In this document: positions 16,528-25,396 of the stretch, in pieces
How positions within the stretch are numbered: position 1 is the stretch's first letter
Layout: every line of letters begins with the position of its first letter
From: Luteibacter jiangsuensis
GTDB taxonomy: Bacteria; Pseudomonadota; Gammaproteobacteria; Xanthomonadales; Rhodanobacteraceae
Length of the DNA stretch: 64,000 bases
Assembly (NCBI RefSeq): GCF_030812295.1
Contig: NZ_JAUSSK010000002.1
Span: 496,001 to 560,000, forward strand
Reading direction: 5' to 3'
The notes under the pieces: model-generated
What the model was told of the DNA's origin: nothing
The model's database searches: none
The model's input: only the letters and a program-made list of their open reading frames with translations
Position numbers and translations under genes: made by a program

Positions 16528-17673
16528 TCAGCCGAAGACTTTCGTGCCGCCGATCCACGTCTCCGCGACATGGTGGCTGTCGTCCATCACCACGAAGTCG
16601 GCGCGGTAGCCGGCGGCGATGTGGCCGTGGCTGGCGCCGAGGCCCAGGAAATCGGCTGGGTACGTGGACGCCATGCGCGCGGCTTCGTCGTAGGCGACGC
16701 CGACCATGCCGACCGTGTTGCGTACCGCCGTCGCCATGTCCAGCGCGGAGCCCGCGAGCGTGCCGTCCGCCGTCTGGCAGACGCCGTCGCGCACGGTGAT
16801 GGTTTCACCCTTGAGCACGAAGCTCGGGTTGTCGGAGCCGACCGGCGGCATCGCGTCGGTCACCAGCATCATCTTCTCGCGCGCCTTCGCGGCGATGGCT
16901 ACGCGCAGCGACGCAGGGTGCACGTGATGGCCGTCGACGATCAGGCCGCACCAACTGGCGGCATCCTCCAGTGCGGCGCCGACCACGCCGGGTTCGCGGC
17001 TGGTGAACGGCGTCATCGCATTGAACAGGTGGGTGAAGCCGCGCACGCCCTTGGCAAGGGCTCCGCGCGTGGTCTCGTAGTCGGCGGCGGTGTGGCCGGT
17101 GGCGACGATCACACCGTGCGACACCAGTTGTTCGAGCACGTCGTCCGACGCGCGTTCCGGCGCGAGGGTGAGCAGGGTGACGCCGCCATGGCGCCGCGCG
17201 ACCATCGCTATGTCGTCGGCACCGGCGATGCGGAACTTGGCGGCGTCATGAACGCCCTTGCGCTCGGGTGCGATGAACGGTCCTTCGAGATGGATGCCGA
17301 GCACGCCGGGCACGCCCTGCTCCACCGCCGCGTTCACGGCGTCGATGGCCTTCGCCATCACCTCGGCGTCGTCGCTGATCAGCGTGGGCAGGAAACCGGT
17401 GGTGCCGAACTTCGCGTGCGCTTCGCCGATCGTGCGAATGGTCTCCACCGTGGGTGCGTCGTTGAACAGCGCGCCGCCGCCACCATTGACCTGGCAATCG
17501 ATGAAACCGGGCAGCAGCGTGCGGCCGCCGAGGTCGTGGCGTTCCGCGGCGCGCACACGCGGATCCGACGGCAACGCCAATCCCGTGATGGTGCCGCCGT
17601 CGACCAGCACGGCGAAGCCGCCCTGGAATCCGTTATCGGTGAGTACGCGACCGTTGACGAGGGCGATGGTCAT
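16528..17673 (-). CDS. nagA: N-acetylglucosamine-6-phosphate deacetylase
   Basis: Cytoplasmic amidohydrolase that turns GlcNAc-6-P into glucosamine-6-P and acetate. 381 residues, the family norm. Metal and catalytic residues are present: HLEGPF (Glu130), GHT (His194), THLFNAM (His215), DGHHVH (about 250) and the catalytic Asp in TDAM (Asp273). The N-terminal amidohydrolase signature LPGFIDCQVNGGGG is intact. AAGGA precedes the ATG. Last gene of the nagQ-nagB(II)-nagA operon, 66 bases after the isomerase gene; this gap carries a short REP remnant. Confidence 0.96.
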   Translation of the reverse strand: MTIALVNGRVLTDNGFQGGFAVLVDGGTITGLALPSDPRVRAAERHDLGGRTLLPGFIDCQVNGGGGALFNDAPTVETIRTIGEAHAKFGTTGFLPTLISDDAEVMAKAIDAVNAAVEQGVPGVLGIHLEGPFIAPERKGVHDAAKFRIAGADDIAMVARRHGGVTLLTLAPERASDDVLEQLVSHGVIVATGHTAADYETTRGALAKGVRGFTHLFNAMTPFTSREPGVVGAALEDAASWCGLIVDGHHVHPASLRVAIAAKAREKMMLVTDAMPPVGSDNPSFVLKGETITVRDGVCQTADGTLAGSALDMATAVRNTVGMVGVAYDEAARMASTYPADFLGLGASHGHIAAGYRADFVVMDDSHHVAETWIGGTKVFG

Positions 17674-17701
17674 TAGCGTGTTCCTTTATCTGAAACTTTT
17701 C

Positions 17702-17720
17702 GTGGGAGCCGGTGTTCCAC
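17702..17720 (+). repeat. REP remnant inside the nag operon
   Basis: GTGGGAGCCGGTGTTCCAC keeps the REP head but has a diverged hairpin. It lies in the 66-base gap between nagB(II) and nagA. Confidence 0.45.
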
Positions 17721-17739
17721 CCGAAGGGTGTTCTCGACG

Positions 17740-18774
17740 TCAGACCGTCTCCGTCACCTTGTTCAGGTGCGGCGGGACATCGGGATTGAAACCGCGCTTC
17801 AGGGAAAGCGCCGCGGTGGCGCGATAGAAGCTCTGTACGGCGAGCAGCGGCGCGCTGATCGGCGCGGATGCCACCAGCGGCAGCACGCCCTCGCCCGTCG
17901 CGCCTGGCGCGGCGATCCAGACCTTGGCGTCGCGCTTGCGGAATTCGGCGGCGACGTCGAGCACGCCTGGCAGCGTGTCGTCGTTCTGTGCGAAGAACAG
18001 CACCGGGAAGTCCGGGCCCACGAGCGCCATCGGTCCGTGCTTGACCTCGGCCGAACTGAACGCCTCGGCATGCAGACCGCAGGTTTCCTTGAACTTCAGC
18101 GCCGCTTCGAGGGCCCCGGCGAAGCCGAAGCCACGGCCGACCACGAAGAGGTTGTGCGCGTCGACGAGGCCATCCGTGAGTGCCGACCAGTCCGCGTCCC
18201 AACCTTCGCGCAGCTGCGCGGGCAACGCGGTGAGCGCGTCGCCGATGGCGGCGCTTCCGCTCCAGCGCGCGGCGATGTGAAGGATGGCGAACAACGCGCC
18301 GAGGTAGCTCTTCGTCGCGGCGACGCTCTTCTCCGGGCCCGCATGCAGGGGCACGACCACGTCGGCGACGGCGGCGAGCGGCGAATCGACCACGTTCACC
18401 AGCGCCACGACATAGGCGCCGGCTTTCTTCGCCGCGTCAGCGTTGCGGACCAGGTCGGGGCTCTTGCCCGATTGGGATACGGCGACATAGAGCGCGCCGT
18501 CGAGGTGCTGCGTGGCGTGGTAGATGGACGTCACCGACGGCGAGGCCGACGCGGTGACGACGCCGAGTTGGGTCTCGAACACGTACTTGGCATACATCGC
18601 CGCGTGATCGGAGCTGCCGCGCGCGCAGGTGATCACCATGCGCGGCGGGTTCGCGCGCAGGCGTCCGGCGAGCGCACCGATCACTTCTTCGTTGTGCGCC
18701 AGTTGCCGCTCGACGACCTCGGCGGTCTCGTGCGCTTCGCGGAACATCAGGGTGTCTTGCGGCTGGATCGTCAT
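17740..18774 (-). CDS. nagB: SIS-domain glucosamine-6-phosphate deaminase (NagB-II type)
   Basis: 344-residue protein with two SIS sugar-isomerase domains (about 35-165 and 200-330) and no glutaminase domain, the layout of the non-orthologous deaminase NagB-II. Visible are the ITCARGSSDHAAMYAKYVFE segment at the first phosphosugar site, VAVSQSGKSPD, GRGFGFAGALEAALKFKETC and the AEAFSSAEVKHGP motif in the second domain. It would convert glucosamine-6-P to fructose-6-P and ammonia, completing what NagA starts. Start chosen at 18774 (MTIQPQDTLMFREAHE); the upstream open frame overlaps nagQ. Separated from nagQ by only 16 bases. No classical NagB is in the window. Confidence 0.88.
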   Translation of the reverse strand: MTIQPQDTLMFREAHETAEVVERQLAHNEEVIGALAGRLRANPPRMVITCARGSSDHAAMYAKYVFETQLGVVTASASPSVTSIYHATQHLDGALYVAVSQSGKSPDLVRNADAAKKAGAYVVALVNVVDSPLAAVADVVVPLHAGPEKSVAATKSYLGALFAILHIAARWSGSAAIGDALTALPAQLREGWDADWSALTDGLVDAHNLFVVGRGFGFAGALEAALKFKETCGLHAEAFSSAEVKHGPMALVGPDFPVLFFAQNDDTLPGVLDVAAEFRKRDAKVWIAAPGATGEGVLPLVASAPISAPLLAVQSFYRATAALSLKRGFNPDVPPHLNKVTETV

Positions 18775-18790
18775 GGCGTGGTTGGGCTCT

Positions 18791-19543
18791 TCAGTCGCTT
18801 TGCAGTTCCGCGACGAAATCGTAGATATCGCCGCGGTACCAGGAACAGGTGAATTCGACGATGCGGCCATCTTCGAGGAAGCTGCGCCGTTCGATGTTGA
18901 GGCCGGCACTGCCGGCACCGAGGCGGAGCAGGCGGGTCTGCGCGGGTCCGAGTACCACGGCGCGCAGGCGTTGCAGCGCGCGCAGCGGGCGGTTGCCGAG
19001 CTTGTCGAGCGCTTCGTAGAGCGAATCCTCCACGAGGTTCGGATCGGGCAGGAGGTCCAGCGGCACCGCGCTGCGCTCGATCGCCAGCGGTTCGTCGCCC
19101 GCGTAGCGCAGGCGATGCAGGCGCACCACGAGCGTGCCCGGCGAGAGGTTCATCGCCATGGCTTCCTCCGGCGTGACCTCGCCGATGCCACGCTCGAAAA
19201 ACTCGGAGCGGGGATTCAGGCCACGGGCGCGCAGGTCCTCGGTGAAGCTGGTCATCCGCGACAGTGGCTTCACGATGCGCTCGGAGACGAAAGTGCCCGC
19301 GCCATGTCGCTGGGTGAGCAGGCCGTCCTCGACCAGCCCACCGATGGCCTTGCGCACGGTGACCCGCGACAGGGTGAGGGCCCTGGCGAGATCGCGTTCG
19401 CTGGGCAAGGCATGGCCCACCTGGACCTCGCCGTTCTCGATCACGTTGCGGATCGCCCGGCGCAGGCGCATGTACGCCAGCGGCTGCCGGGTAGCCGGGT
19501 CGTGTTGCAGGCGCTGGTATTCGGCGACGAGGGCACTTTCCAT
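18791..19543 (-). CDS. nagQ: GntR/HutC-family regulator, probable NagQ
   Basis: 250 residues: N-terminal winged HTH (PLAYMRLRRAIRNVIENGEV, LPSERDLARALTLSRVTVRKAI, QRHGAGTFV) and a C-terminal UTRA effector domain (about 95-240). The family includes NagR/YvoA/DasR, which bind TGGT-containing operators and release DNA on binding GlcN-6-P or GlcNAc-6-P. First gene of the operon with nagB(II) and nagA, so it should autoregulate and control GlcNAc use. Its promoter region faces zwf, raising joint control of the Entner-Doudoroff operon. Start at the ATG 19543; the open frame upstream runs into the operator region. Confidence 0.88.
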   Translation of the reverse strand: MESALVAEYQRLQHDPATRQPLAYMRLRRAIRNVIENGEVQVGHALPSERDLARALTLSRVTVRKAIGGLVEDGLLTQRHGAGTFVSERIVKPLSRMTSFTEDLRARGLNPRSEFFERGIGEVTPEEAMAMNLSPGTLVVRLHRLRYAGDEPLAIERSAVPLDLLPDPNLVEDSLYEALDKLGNRPLRALQRLRAVVLGPAQTRLLRLGAGSAGLNIERRSFLEDGRIVEFTCSWYRGDIYDFVAELQSD

Positions 19544-19553
19544 CCGCCGAAGA

Positions 19554-19602
19554 TACCAATCCACGACCACTGCGGCAAGACCGCGCAAGCCGGGGCATAC
19601 CA
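19554..19602 (-). promoter_or_regulatory. TGGTA repeats on the nagQ side of the shared intergenic region
   Basis: On the minus strand TGGTA occurs at 19558-19554 and 19602-19598, with a partial copy (AGTGGT) at 19571-19566. The GGT cores are 11 and 33 bases apart, i.e. whole helical turns, and read in the direction of nagQ. They mirror the array in front of zwf and may be NagQ sites. Confidence 0.4.
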
Positions 19603-19612
19603 GCCAACCGTT

Positions 19613-19655
19613 CAAACGGTCGTTTGCACGATCCAAATGGCGCTAGCAAACGTTT
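19613..19655. promoter_or_regulatory. Two LacI-type dyads in the nagQ-zwf intergenic region
   Basis: CAAACG-GT-CGTTTG (19613-19626) and AAACGTTT (19648-19655, within GCAAACGTTTCC). Their centres are 32 bases apart, close to three helical turns. AAACGTTT-type cores with central CG are typical of LacI/GalR-family operators. The cognate regulator is not proven; the LacI protein encoded at 25397-26425 is one candidate. Confidence 0.5.
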
Positions 19656-19701
19656 CCAAGCGGTTATCAGGCGGTGAAAGGTGACTAAACGTCGCGGCGA
19701 G

Positions 19702-19739
19702 TGGTACGGGGCTGGTACGTCCTGGTATGTCACTGGTAC
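19702..19739 (+). promoter_or_regulatory. Four TGGTA(C/T) direct repeats upstream of zwf, one per helical turn
   Basis: TGGTAC at 19702, TGGTAC at 19713, TGGTAT at 19723 and TGGTAC at 19734: start-to-start 11, 10 and 11 bases, so all lie on one face of the DNA. The last copy runs into TGGTACGAT, an extended -10-like sequence. A TGGT core is the hallmark of NagR/DasR/YvoA operators, though these are normally inverted, not direct. Confidence 0.6.
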
Positions 19740-19781
19740 GATCCGGAGGCATTCCATCCGATCCCTCAAGAGGCCACTGTC

Positions 19782-21254
19782 GTGAGCGCTCCCCTCCTGC
19801 CGATCGAACCGTTCGATCTGGTCATTTTCGGCGGCACCGGCGATCTCGCCGTCCGCAAGTTGTTGCCTGCCATGTACCACCGCTTCGCGGACGGGCAGAT
19901 CCAGGCGAAGAGCCGCATCATCGGCGTGGCCCGCGAAGGGCTTGATGATGCCGCGTACCGCGAGCAGGTGCGCGCCGCGGTCGAGAAGGGCGTCTCGCAC
20001 ATCGTGCCCGCCCAGCTGGACGCCTTCATCCAGATGATCGGCTACCGCTCGCTCGACGCGCGCAAGGCCGACGGCTGGGATGAATTCGCCGCCCTGATGG
20101 CCGCCGAGCCCAGCCACATCCGCGTGTTCTACCTGTCGACCTCGCCGGACATCTTCACCGACATCTGCCAGCGCCTGGGCTCACTCGGGCTCAATGGCGA
20201 GCGTTCGCGCGTGGTGCTGGAAAAGCCGATCGGCCGCGACCTCGACAGCGCCAACGCGATCAACGACGCCGTGGCGCGGGTCTTCGGCGAGTCGCAGACG
20301 TATCGCATCGACCATTACCTGGGCAAGGAAACGGTGCAGAACCTGCTGGCGTTGCGCTTCGGCAACGCCCTGTTCGAGCCGCTGTGGAACGCCCAGCACA
20401 TCGACCACGTGCAGATCACCGTGGCCGAAACGGTAGGCGTCGGCCATCGCGCCGGTTATTACGACCGTGCCGGCGCCCTGCGCGACATGGTCCAGAACCA
20501 CATCCTGCAGCTCCTGTGCATGCTTGCCATGGAGCCGCCGTCGTCGCTGGCGCCGGACGCCGTGCGCGACGAGAAACTGAAGGTGCTGCGTTCGCTGCGC
20601 CCGATCGACGCCAGCAACGCGGCACAACTCACCGTGCGTGGCCAGTACCGCGCCGGTGCGGCCGAAGGTCAAGGCGTCCCGGGCTATCTCGACGAGCTCG
20701 GCAGCGACCAGTCGAAAACCGAAACCTTCGTCGCCCTCAAGGCGGAGATCGGTAACTGGCGCTGGGCCGGCGTGCCGTTCTACCTGCGCACCGGCAAGCG
20801 CCTTCCCAGCCGGGTATCGGAGATCGTGGTGACGTTCCGCGCATTGCCACACTCCATCTTCGATCCCACCAGCGGTCCGCTGTTGCCCAACCGCCTCACG
20901 CTGCGCTTGCAGCCGGACGAAGGCGTGAAGCTGTGGCTGACCATCAAGCACCCGGGTCCGGGTGGCCTGCGCCTGCGCCACGTGCCGCTCGACATGAGCT
21001 TCGCGGCGGCCTTCGGCGTGCAGCAGCCCGACGCGTACGAACGGCTCATCCTCGATGTCGTGCGTGGCAATCCGACCCTGTTCATGCGCCGCGACGAGGT
21101 CGAGGCGGCATGGAACTGGGCCGGTCCCATCCTCGATGCGTGGGAGGCCGGCGGCGACACGCCGAAGCCGTATACCGCGGGCACCTGGGGTCCGAGCGCC
21201 GCCGTGGCGCTCATCGAACGCGATGGCCGCACCTGGGCCGAGGACGCCGCATGA
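19782..21254 (+). CDS. zwf: Glucose-6-phosphate dehydrogenase
   Basis: First enzyme of the oxidative pentose phosphate and Entner-Doudoroff routes: glucose-6-P + NAD(P)+ to 6-phosphogluconolactone. 490 residues. The NADP-binding motif GGTGDLA is at 17-23, EKPIGRDL at 147-154 and the active-site RIDHYLGKE at 175-183, with the catalytic His. I start it at GTG 19782, with AAGAGG eight bases in front; the GTG at 19701 is excluded because it lies on the operator array. It opens a four-gene operon with pgl (4-base ATGA overlap), edd and eda. Control is probably exerted by the repeats and dyads between nagQ and zwf. Confidence 0.97.
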   Translation: MSAPLLPIEPFDLVIFGGTGDLAVRKLLPAMYHRFADGQIQAKSRIIGVAREGLDDAAYREQVRAAVEKGVSHIVPAQLDAFIQMIGYRSLDARKADGWDEFAALMAAEPSHIRVFYLSTSPDIFTDICQRLGSLGLNGERSRVVLEKPIGRDLDSANAINDAVARVFGESQTYRIDHYLGKETVQNLLALRFGNALFEPLWNAQHIDHVQITVAETVGVGHRAGYYDRAGALRDMVQNHILQLLCMLAMEPPSSLAPDAVRDEKLKVLRSLRPIDASNAAQLTVRGQYRAGAAEGQGVPGYLDELGSDQSKTETFVALKAEIGNWRWAGVPFYLRTGKRLPSRVSEIVVTFRALPHSIFDPTSGPLLPNRLTLRLQPDEGVKLWLTIKHPGPGGLRLRHVPLDMSFAAAFGVQQPDAYERLILDVVRGNPTLFMRRDEVEAAWNWAGPILDAWEAGGDTPKPYTAGTWGPSAAVALIERDGRTWAEDAA

Positions 21255-21952
21255 ACGCAAAAGTGAACCGACACGAATTCGCCGACCGTCTCACCCTCGC
21301 CGACAAGCTCGCCCGCGAGGTCGCCGCGAAGCTCGACGCTGCGATCAAGGCACGCGGCAAGGCCACGATCGCCGTTTCGGGCGGCGGCACGCCGAAGGTG
21401 ATGTTCGCCGTGCTTGCCGAGCAGGAGATCGACTGGTCCAGGGTCACCGTCACGCTGGTCGACGAGCGCTGGGTCGACACCGACAGCGACCGCTCGAATG
21501 CGCGCATGGTCTCCAGCACGCTGCTCACCCACGAAGCGCGTGTCGCTTCCTTCCTGCCGCTGTTCGACCGCGCGCACAAGGACGACGTGGACGCCGCGCT
21601 CGCCGATGTCGGCAAGCGCGTCGACGCGCTTGGCTCTCCGTTCGACGTCGTATTGCTCGGCATGGGGCCGGATGGCCATACCGCGTCGTTCTTCCCGGGC
21701 GGCGATCATCTCGCCGAGGCGCTCGATCTCGCCGGCAAGCAACCCGTGCTGTCGATGCGCGCCGAGGGGGCGGGCGAGCCGCGCATCACGCTCAGCCTGC
21801 CGCGTGTACTCGATACGCGCGCGCTGTACCTGCACATCGAAGGCGACGACAAGAAGGACCTGCTGGGCAAGGCCCTGGCCGGCGCGGACTTTCCCATTGC
21901 CGCCGTGCTGAAGCAGGATCGCGTGCCGGTCGACGTCTACTGGGCACCGTAA
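21251..21952 (+). CDS. pgl: 6-phosphogluconolactonase
   Basis: Hydrolyses 6-phosphoglucono-lactone to 6-phosphogluconate. 233 residues, normal for the SOL/DevB type. It has [13 protein letters not shown] at the phosphate site, [20 protein letters not shown], and the [14 protein letters not shown] signature with the catalytic residues. The start ATG overlaps the zwf stop (ATGA), so translation is coupled; edd follows after four bases. Confidence 0.96.
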   Translation: MNAKVNRHEFADRLTLADKLAREVAAKLDAAIKARGKATIAVSGGGTPKVMFAVLAEQEIDWSRVTVTLVDERWVDTDSDRSNARMVSSTLLTHEARVASFLPLFDRAHKDDVDAALADVGKRVDALGSPFDVVLLGMGPDGHTASFFPGGDHLAEALDLAGKQPVLSMRAEGAGEPRITLSLPRVLDTRALYLHIEGDDKKDLLGKALAGADFPIAAVLKQDRVPVDVYWAP

Positions 21953-21956
21953 CGCC

Positions 21957-23768
21957 ATGAGTATCCATCCCACCCTCGCCGAGGTGACCCGGCGAATCGT
22001 CGAGCGTAGCCGCACCTCGCGCGCGGCTTACCTTGCCAAGATCGACGGGGCGCGCGGCAAGGGTGCCAAGCGCCACCACCTGTCGTGCGGCAACCTCGCA
22101 CACGGCTTCGCCGCCTGCGCGGAGACCGACAAGGACGCGCTGCGCAACGGTCATGCGGCGAACATCGCGATCGTCACCTCGTACAACGACATGCTTTCGG
22201 CGCATCAGCCGTATGAGCGCTATCCGGAACTCATCCGCCAGGCCGCCCGCTCGCTCGGTGCCACCGCGCAGGTCGCGGGTGGCGTGCCGGCGATGTGCGA
22301 CGGCGTGACCCAGGGCCGTCCCGGCATGGAGTTGTCGCTGTTCTCGCGCGACCTCATCGCCATGGCCACGGCGGTTTCGCTTTCGCACGACATGTACGAG
22401 GGGGCGTTGTACCTGGGCATCTGCGACAAGATCGTGCCGGGCATGCTGATCGGTGCACTGAGCTTCGGCCACCTTGCCGGTGCCTTCGTGCCCTCGGGTC
22501 CGATGCCCTCGGGCATCCCGAACGAGGAGAAGTCGAAGGTGCGCCAGGCGTTCGCCGCCGGCAAGGCCACGCGTGCCGAACTGCTCGAAGCCGAAGCGCG
22601 CTCGTACCATGGCTCGGGTACGTGCACCTTCTACGGGACCGCCAACTCCAACCAGATGTTGATGGAGATCATGGGCCTGCACCTGCCTGGCGCGAGCTTC
22701 GAGGCACCGGACACGCCGCTGCGCGATGCGCTCACCCGGGCCACCGTGGAACGCGTGCTGGCCATCGATACGCTGGGCGAGCACTACCTGCCCCTGGGTC
22801 GTATCGTCGACGAGCGCGCCATCGTCAACGGCGTGGTCGGCCTGCACGCCACGGGCGGTTCCACCAACCACCTGCTGCATCTCGTCGCCATCGCGCGCGC
22901 GGCCGGCGTGGAGTTGCGCTGGGACGACTTCGATGCCCTCTCCGCCGTGGTGCCGTTGCTGGCACGCGTGTACCCCAACGGCTATGCCGACGTGAACCAC
23001 TTCCATGAAGCCGGAGGCATGGGCTTCCTGATCGACCAGCTGCTCGACGCGGGCCTGCTGCACGACGACGTGAACACGATCATGGGTCACGGCCTGCGCC
23101 ACTACCGCACCACCCCTGTGCTCGAGGACGGAGCACTCGTGTGGAAGCCGGTGTCGAAGGAGAGCGGCAACCGTGGCGTGCTTCGCTCCATCACCGAACC
23201 GTTCCGCCACGACGGCGGCTTGCGCATGCTCGACGGCAACATCGGCCGTGGCGTGATCAAGGTGTCCTCGGTGCCGGACGACCGCATGGTCGTCGAGGCC
23301 CCCGCGATCGTGTTCGACGAACAGGACGACGTGAAGGCGGCCTTCGACCGTGGCGAGCTCAATCGCGATTTCATCGCGGTGGTCCGCTTCCAGGGGCCTC
23401 GTGCGCGTGGCATGCCCGAGCTGCACAAGCTCACGCCGACGCTGAGCCTGTTGCAGGACCGCGGGTACCGCGTGGCCCTGGTCACCGATGGCCGCATGTC
23501 CGGCGCATCCGGGCGTGTGCCGGCGGCGATCCACGTCACGCCGGAAGCCGAGGCGGGCGGACCCATCGCACGCATCCGCACGGGCGATCTCGTGCGCGTC
23601 GATGCCGTCAACGGCACGCTCCAGGTGCTGGTCGATGCCGACGAGTGGAACAGCCGCGTCCCCGACCACGTCGACCTTGCCGTGCATCACACCGGCATGG
23701 GTCGTGAACTCTTCGCCATGTTCCGCCAGTCGGCCGTCACGGCCGATCTGGGCGCGGGCGTCTTTTGA
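21957..23768 (+). CDS. edd: Phosphogluconate dehydratase (Entner-Doudoroff)
   Basis: [4Fe-4S] dehydratase of the IlvD/Edd family that converts 6-phosphogluconate to KDPG. 603 residues, the standard length. Cluster cysteines are seen in [21 protein letters not shown] and [16 protein letters not shown]; the C-terminal [20 protein letters not shown] motif is fully kept. Third gene of the zwf-pgl-edd-eda operon; no promoter between pgl and edd. Confidence 0.97.
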   Translation: MSIHPTLAEVTRRIVERSRTSRAAYLAKIDGARGKGAKRHHLSCGNLAHGFAACAETDKDALRNGHAANIAIVTSYNDMLSAHQPYERYPELIRQAARSLGATAQVAGGVPAMCDGVTQGRPGMELSLFSRDLIAMATAVSLSHDMYEGALYLGICDKIVPGMLIGALSFGHLAGAFVPSGPMPSGIPNEEKSKVRQAFAAGKATRAELLEAEARSYHGSGTCTFYGTANSNQMLMEIMGLHLPGASFEAPDTPLRDALTRATVERVLAIDTLGEHYLPLGRIVDERAIVNGVVGLHATGGSTNHLLHLVAIARAAGVELRWDDFDALSAVVPLLARVYPNGYADVNHFHEAGGMGFLIDQLLDAGLLHDDVNTIMGHGLRHYRTTPVLEDGALVWKPVSKESGNRGVLRSITEPFRHDGGLRMLDGNIGRGVIKVSSVPDDRMVVEAPAIVFDEQDDVKAAFDRGELNRDFIAVVRFQGPRARGMPELHKLTPTLSLLQDRGYRVALVTDGRMSGASGRVPAAIHVTPEAEAGGPIARIRTGDLVRVDAVNGTLQVLVDADEWNSRVPDHVDLAVHHTGMGRELFAMFRQSAVTADLGAGVF

Positions 23769-23787
23769 TTTACCGGAGCAGTACCTG

Positions 23788-24438
23788 ATGAGTAACGAAG
23801 CGAAGCAGAAACTCGTCGAAGCCACGTTGCGCCTCGCGCCGGTGGTTCCCGTGGTGATCATCGACGACGCCTCGAAGGCCGTGGGCATGGCGCGCGCCCT
23901 GGTCGCGGGCGGCGTTCCCGCGATCGAGGTGACACTGCGCACGCCCGCCGCCCTGGACGCGGTGCGCGCGATCGCCGCCGAAGTGGAAGGTGCCTTCGTC
24001 GGTGTCGGCACGGTGCTTACCGCGCGCGACCTCGAGAACGCATACAAGGCGGGCGCGAAGTTCGCGGTGTCGCCGGGCAGCGCGCCGCGCCTGCTCGATG
24101 CGGCGGACGATTCGGAACTGCCCCTGCTGCCGGGCGCGGCGACATCCAGCGAGGCGATGGAGTTGCTCGAGCGCGGCTACCGCTTTCAGAAGTTTTTTCC
24201 GGCGGTCCCGGCCGGTGGCGCGAAGCTGATCGGCGCCTGGGCCAGCCCGCTGCCGCAGATCCGGTTTTGCCCGACCGGCGGTATCGGCCTCGCCAATGCG
24301 CCCGACTTCCTTGCCTTGCCCAACGTCGTCTGCGTCGGCGGTTCCTGGCTCACCCCTGCCGACAAGTTGGCCGCTTCGGACTGGGCCGGCATCGAAGCCC
24401 TCGCACGCGAGGCGGCGACACTGACGCGCAAGGCCTGA
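23788..24438 (+). CDS. eda: KDPG aldolase (2-dehydro-3-deoxyphosphogluconate aldolase)
   Basis: Class I aldolase that splits KDPG into pyruvate and glyceraldehyde-3-P. 216 residues. Glu47 and Arg51 in IEVTLRT and the Schiff-base Lys135 in RFQKFFPA match the family; GQ in the usual loop is replaced by AVSPGSAPRLL as in other proteobacteria. The ATG at 23788 has CCGGAG in front. It closes the Entner-Doudoroff operon, and is followed by a 90-base gap without a clear terminator. Confidence 0.96.
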   Translation: MSNEAKQKLVEATLRLAPVVPVVIIDDASKAVGMARALVAGGVPAIEVTLRTPAALDAVRAIAAEVEGAFVGVGTVLTARDLENAYKAGAKFAVSPGSAPRLLDAADDSELPLLPGAATSSEAMELLERGYRFQKFFPAVPAGGAKLIGAWASPLPQIRFCPTGGIGLANAPDFLALPNVVCVGGSWLTPADKLAASDWAGIEALAREAATLTRKA

Positions 24439-24531
24439 GAACCATCGCTGCCTGGGTAGCGCGAAGGTAGTCGTCGGCTGTCGCGCCCATGTGCGATCCT
24501 TCGCAGCCCTGCCGTGCTGCGCGCCGTGCCC

Positions 24532-25383
24532 ATGACCTACATCCTCCTTGCCGTCGTTTTCAGCGTCGCCGTTTCGGTCCTGCTCAAGCTCGCGCGCCGC
24601 GCGAACGTCGACATCGTGCAGGCGGTGGCGACGAATTACGTCGTGGCAGCATCGCTCTGCGTATGGCTGCTTCACGCGACACCGCAGGCCGCGATCGACG
24701 CGAAGGCCACCTACGCACCCCTGGCGATACTCGGCATCTTGTTGCCTGCGATCTTCCTGATGCTGGCGCGCTCGGTCCGCAGCGCCGGTATCGTTCGCAC
24801 CGACGTGGCACAGCGCCTTTCGTTGTTTCTTTCGCTCGTCGCCGCCTTCGCCTTCCTCGGCGATACGCTCACAGGGATCAAGTCGCTGGGCATCGTCCTC
24901 GCGCTCCTGGCGGTATTTTGCGTGCTATGGCGGAAGGAGCGCGGCGGCATGGAGCGCGGTGGCTGGCTGGCGCCGTTGTCCGTGTTCGTGGGGTTCGGCG
25001 CGATCGACATCTGCTTCAAGCTGATCGCGCAGGCGGGCGCCCCGTTCGCGAGCGCGTTGCTCGCGTCGTTCCTCATCGCCATGGTGCTGTGCTGGGTCAC
25101 GGTGCTGGTGCGAGCCGCCATGCGGCAGGCGCCGGTCACGGCGCGCAGCATGGGTTTCGGCGTCCTGCTGGGCGCCGCCAACTTCGCGAACATCCTGTTC
25201 TATGTGCGTGGCCACCAGGCCTTGCCAAAGGACCCGTCGCTCGTGTTCGCGTCGATGAACGTAGGTGTCGTGGTGCTCGGCGCCTTCGTGGGCGCCTTCG
25301 GCTTCAAGGAGCGCCTGGCGGCGGTCAACTGGTTCGGCGTGGTTCTGGCGATCGGCGCGATCGGCGTGATGACCATCGCCTGA
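24532..25383 (+). CDS. EamA/DMT-superfamily transporter
   Basis: Inner-membrane protein of 283 residues with about ten helices in two EamA repeats (about 1-140 and 145-280); it is rich in Ala, Leu and Val and lacks a binding domain. The ATG at 24532 (MTYILLAVVFSVAVSVLLK) begins directly with helix 1; a GTG six codons upstream is possible. No convincing ribosome site precedes either. It may be read from the Entner-Doudoroff transcript. Substrate unknown; family members export amino acids and other metabolites. Convergent with the LacI gene. Confidence 0.85.
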   Translation: MTYILLAVVFSVAVSVLLKLARRANVDIVQAVATNYVVAASLCVWLLHATPQAAIDAKATYAPLAILGILLPAIFLMLARSVRSAGIVRTDVAQRLSLFLSLVAAFAFLGDTLTGIKSLGIVLALLAVFCVLWRKERGGMERGGWLAPLSVFVGFGAIDICFKLIAQAGAPFASALLASFLIAMVLCWVTVLVRAAMRQAPVTARSMGFGVLLGAANFANILFYVRGHQALPKDPSLVFASMNVGVVVLGAFVGAFGFKERLAAVNWFGVVLAIGAIGVMTIA

Positions 25384-25396
25384 TAGCGGCGAACGG

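Noticed and set aside
19701-19781. Earlier GTG start for zwf
   Set aside because: It would place the phased operator repeats inside the coding sequence and lacks a ribosome site; the GTG at 19782 has AAGAGG.
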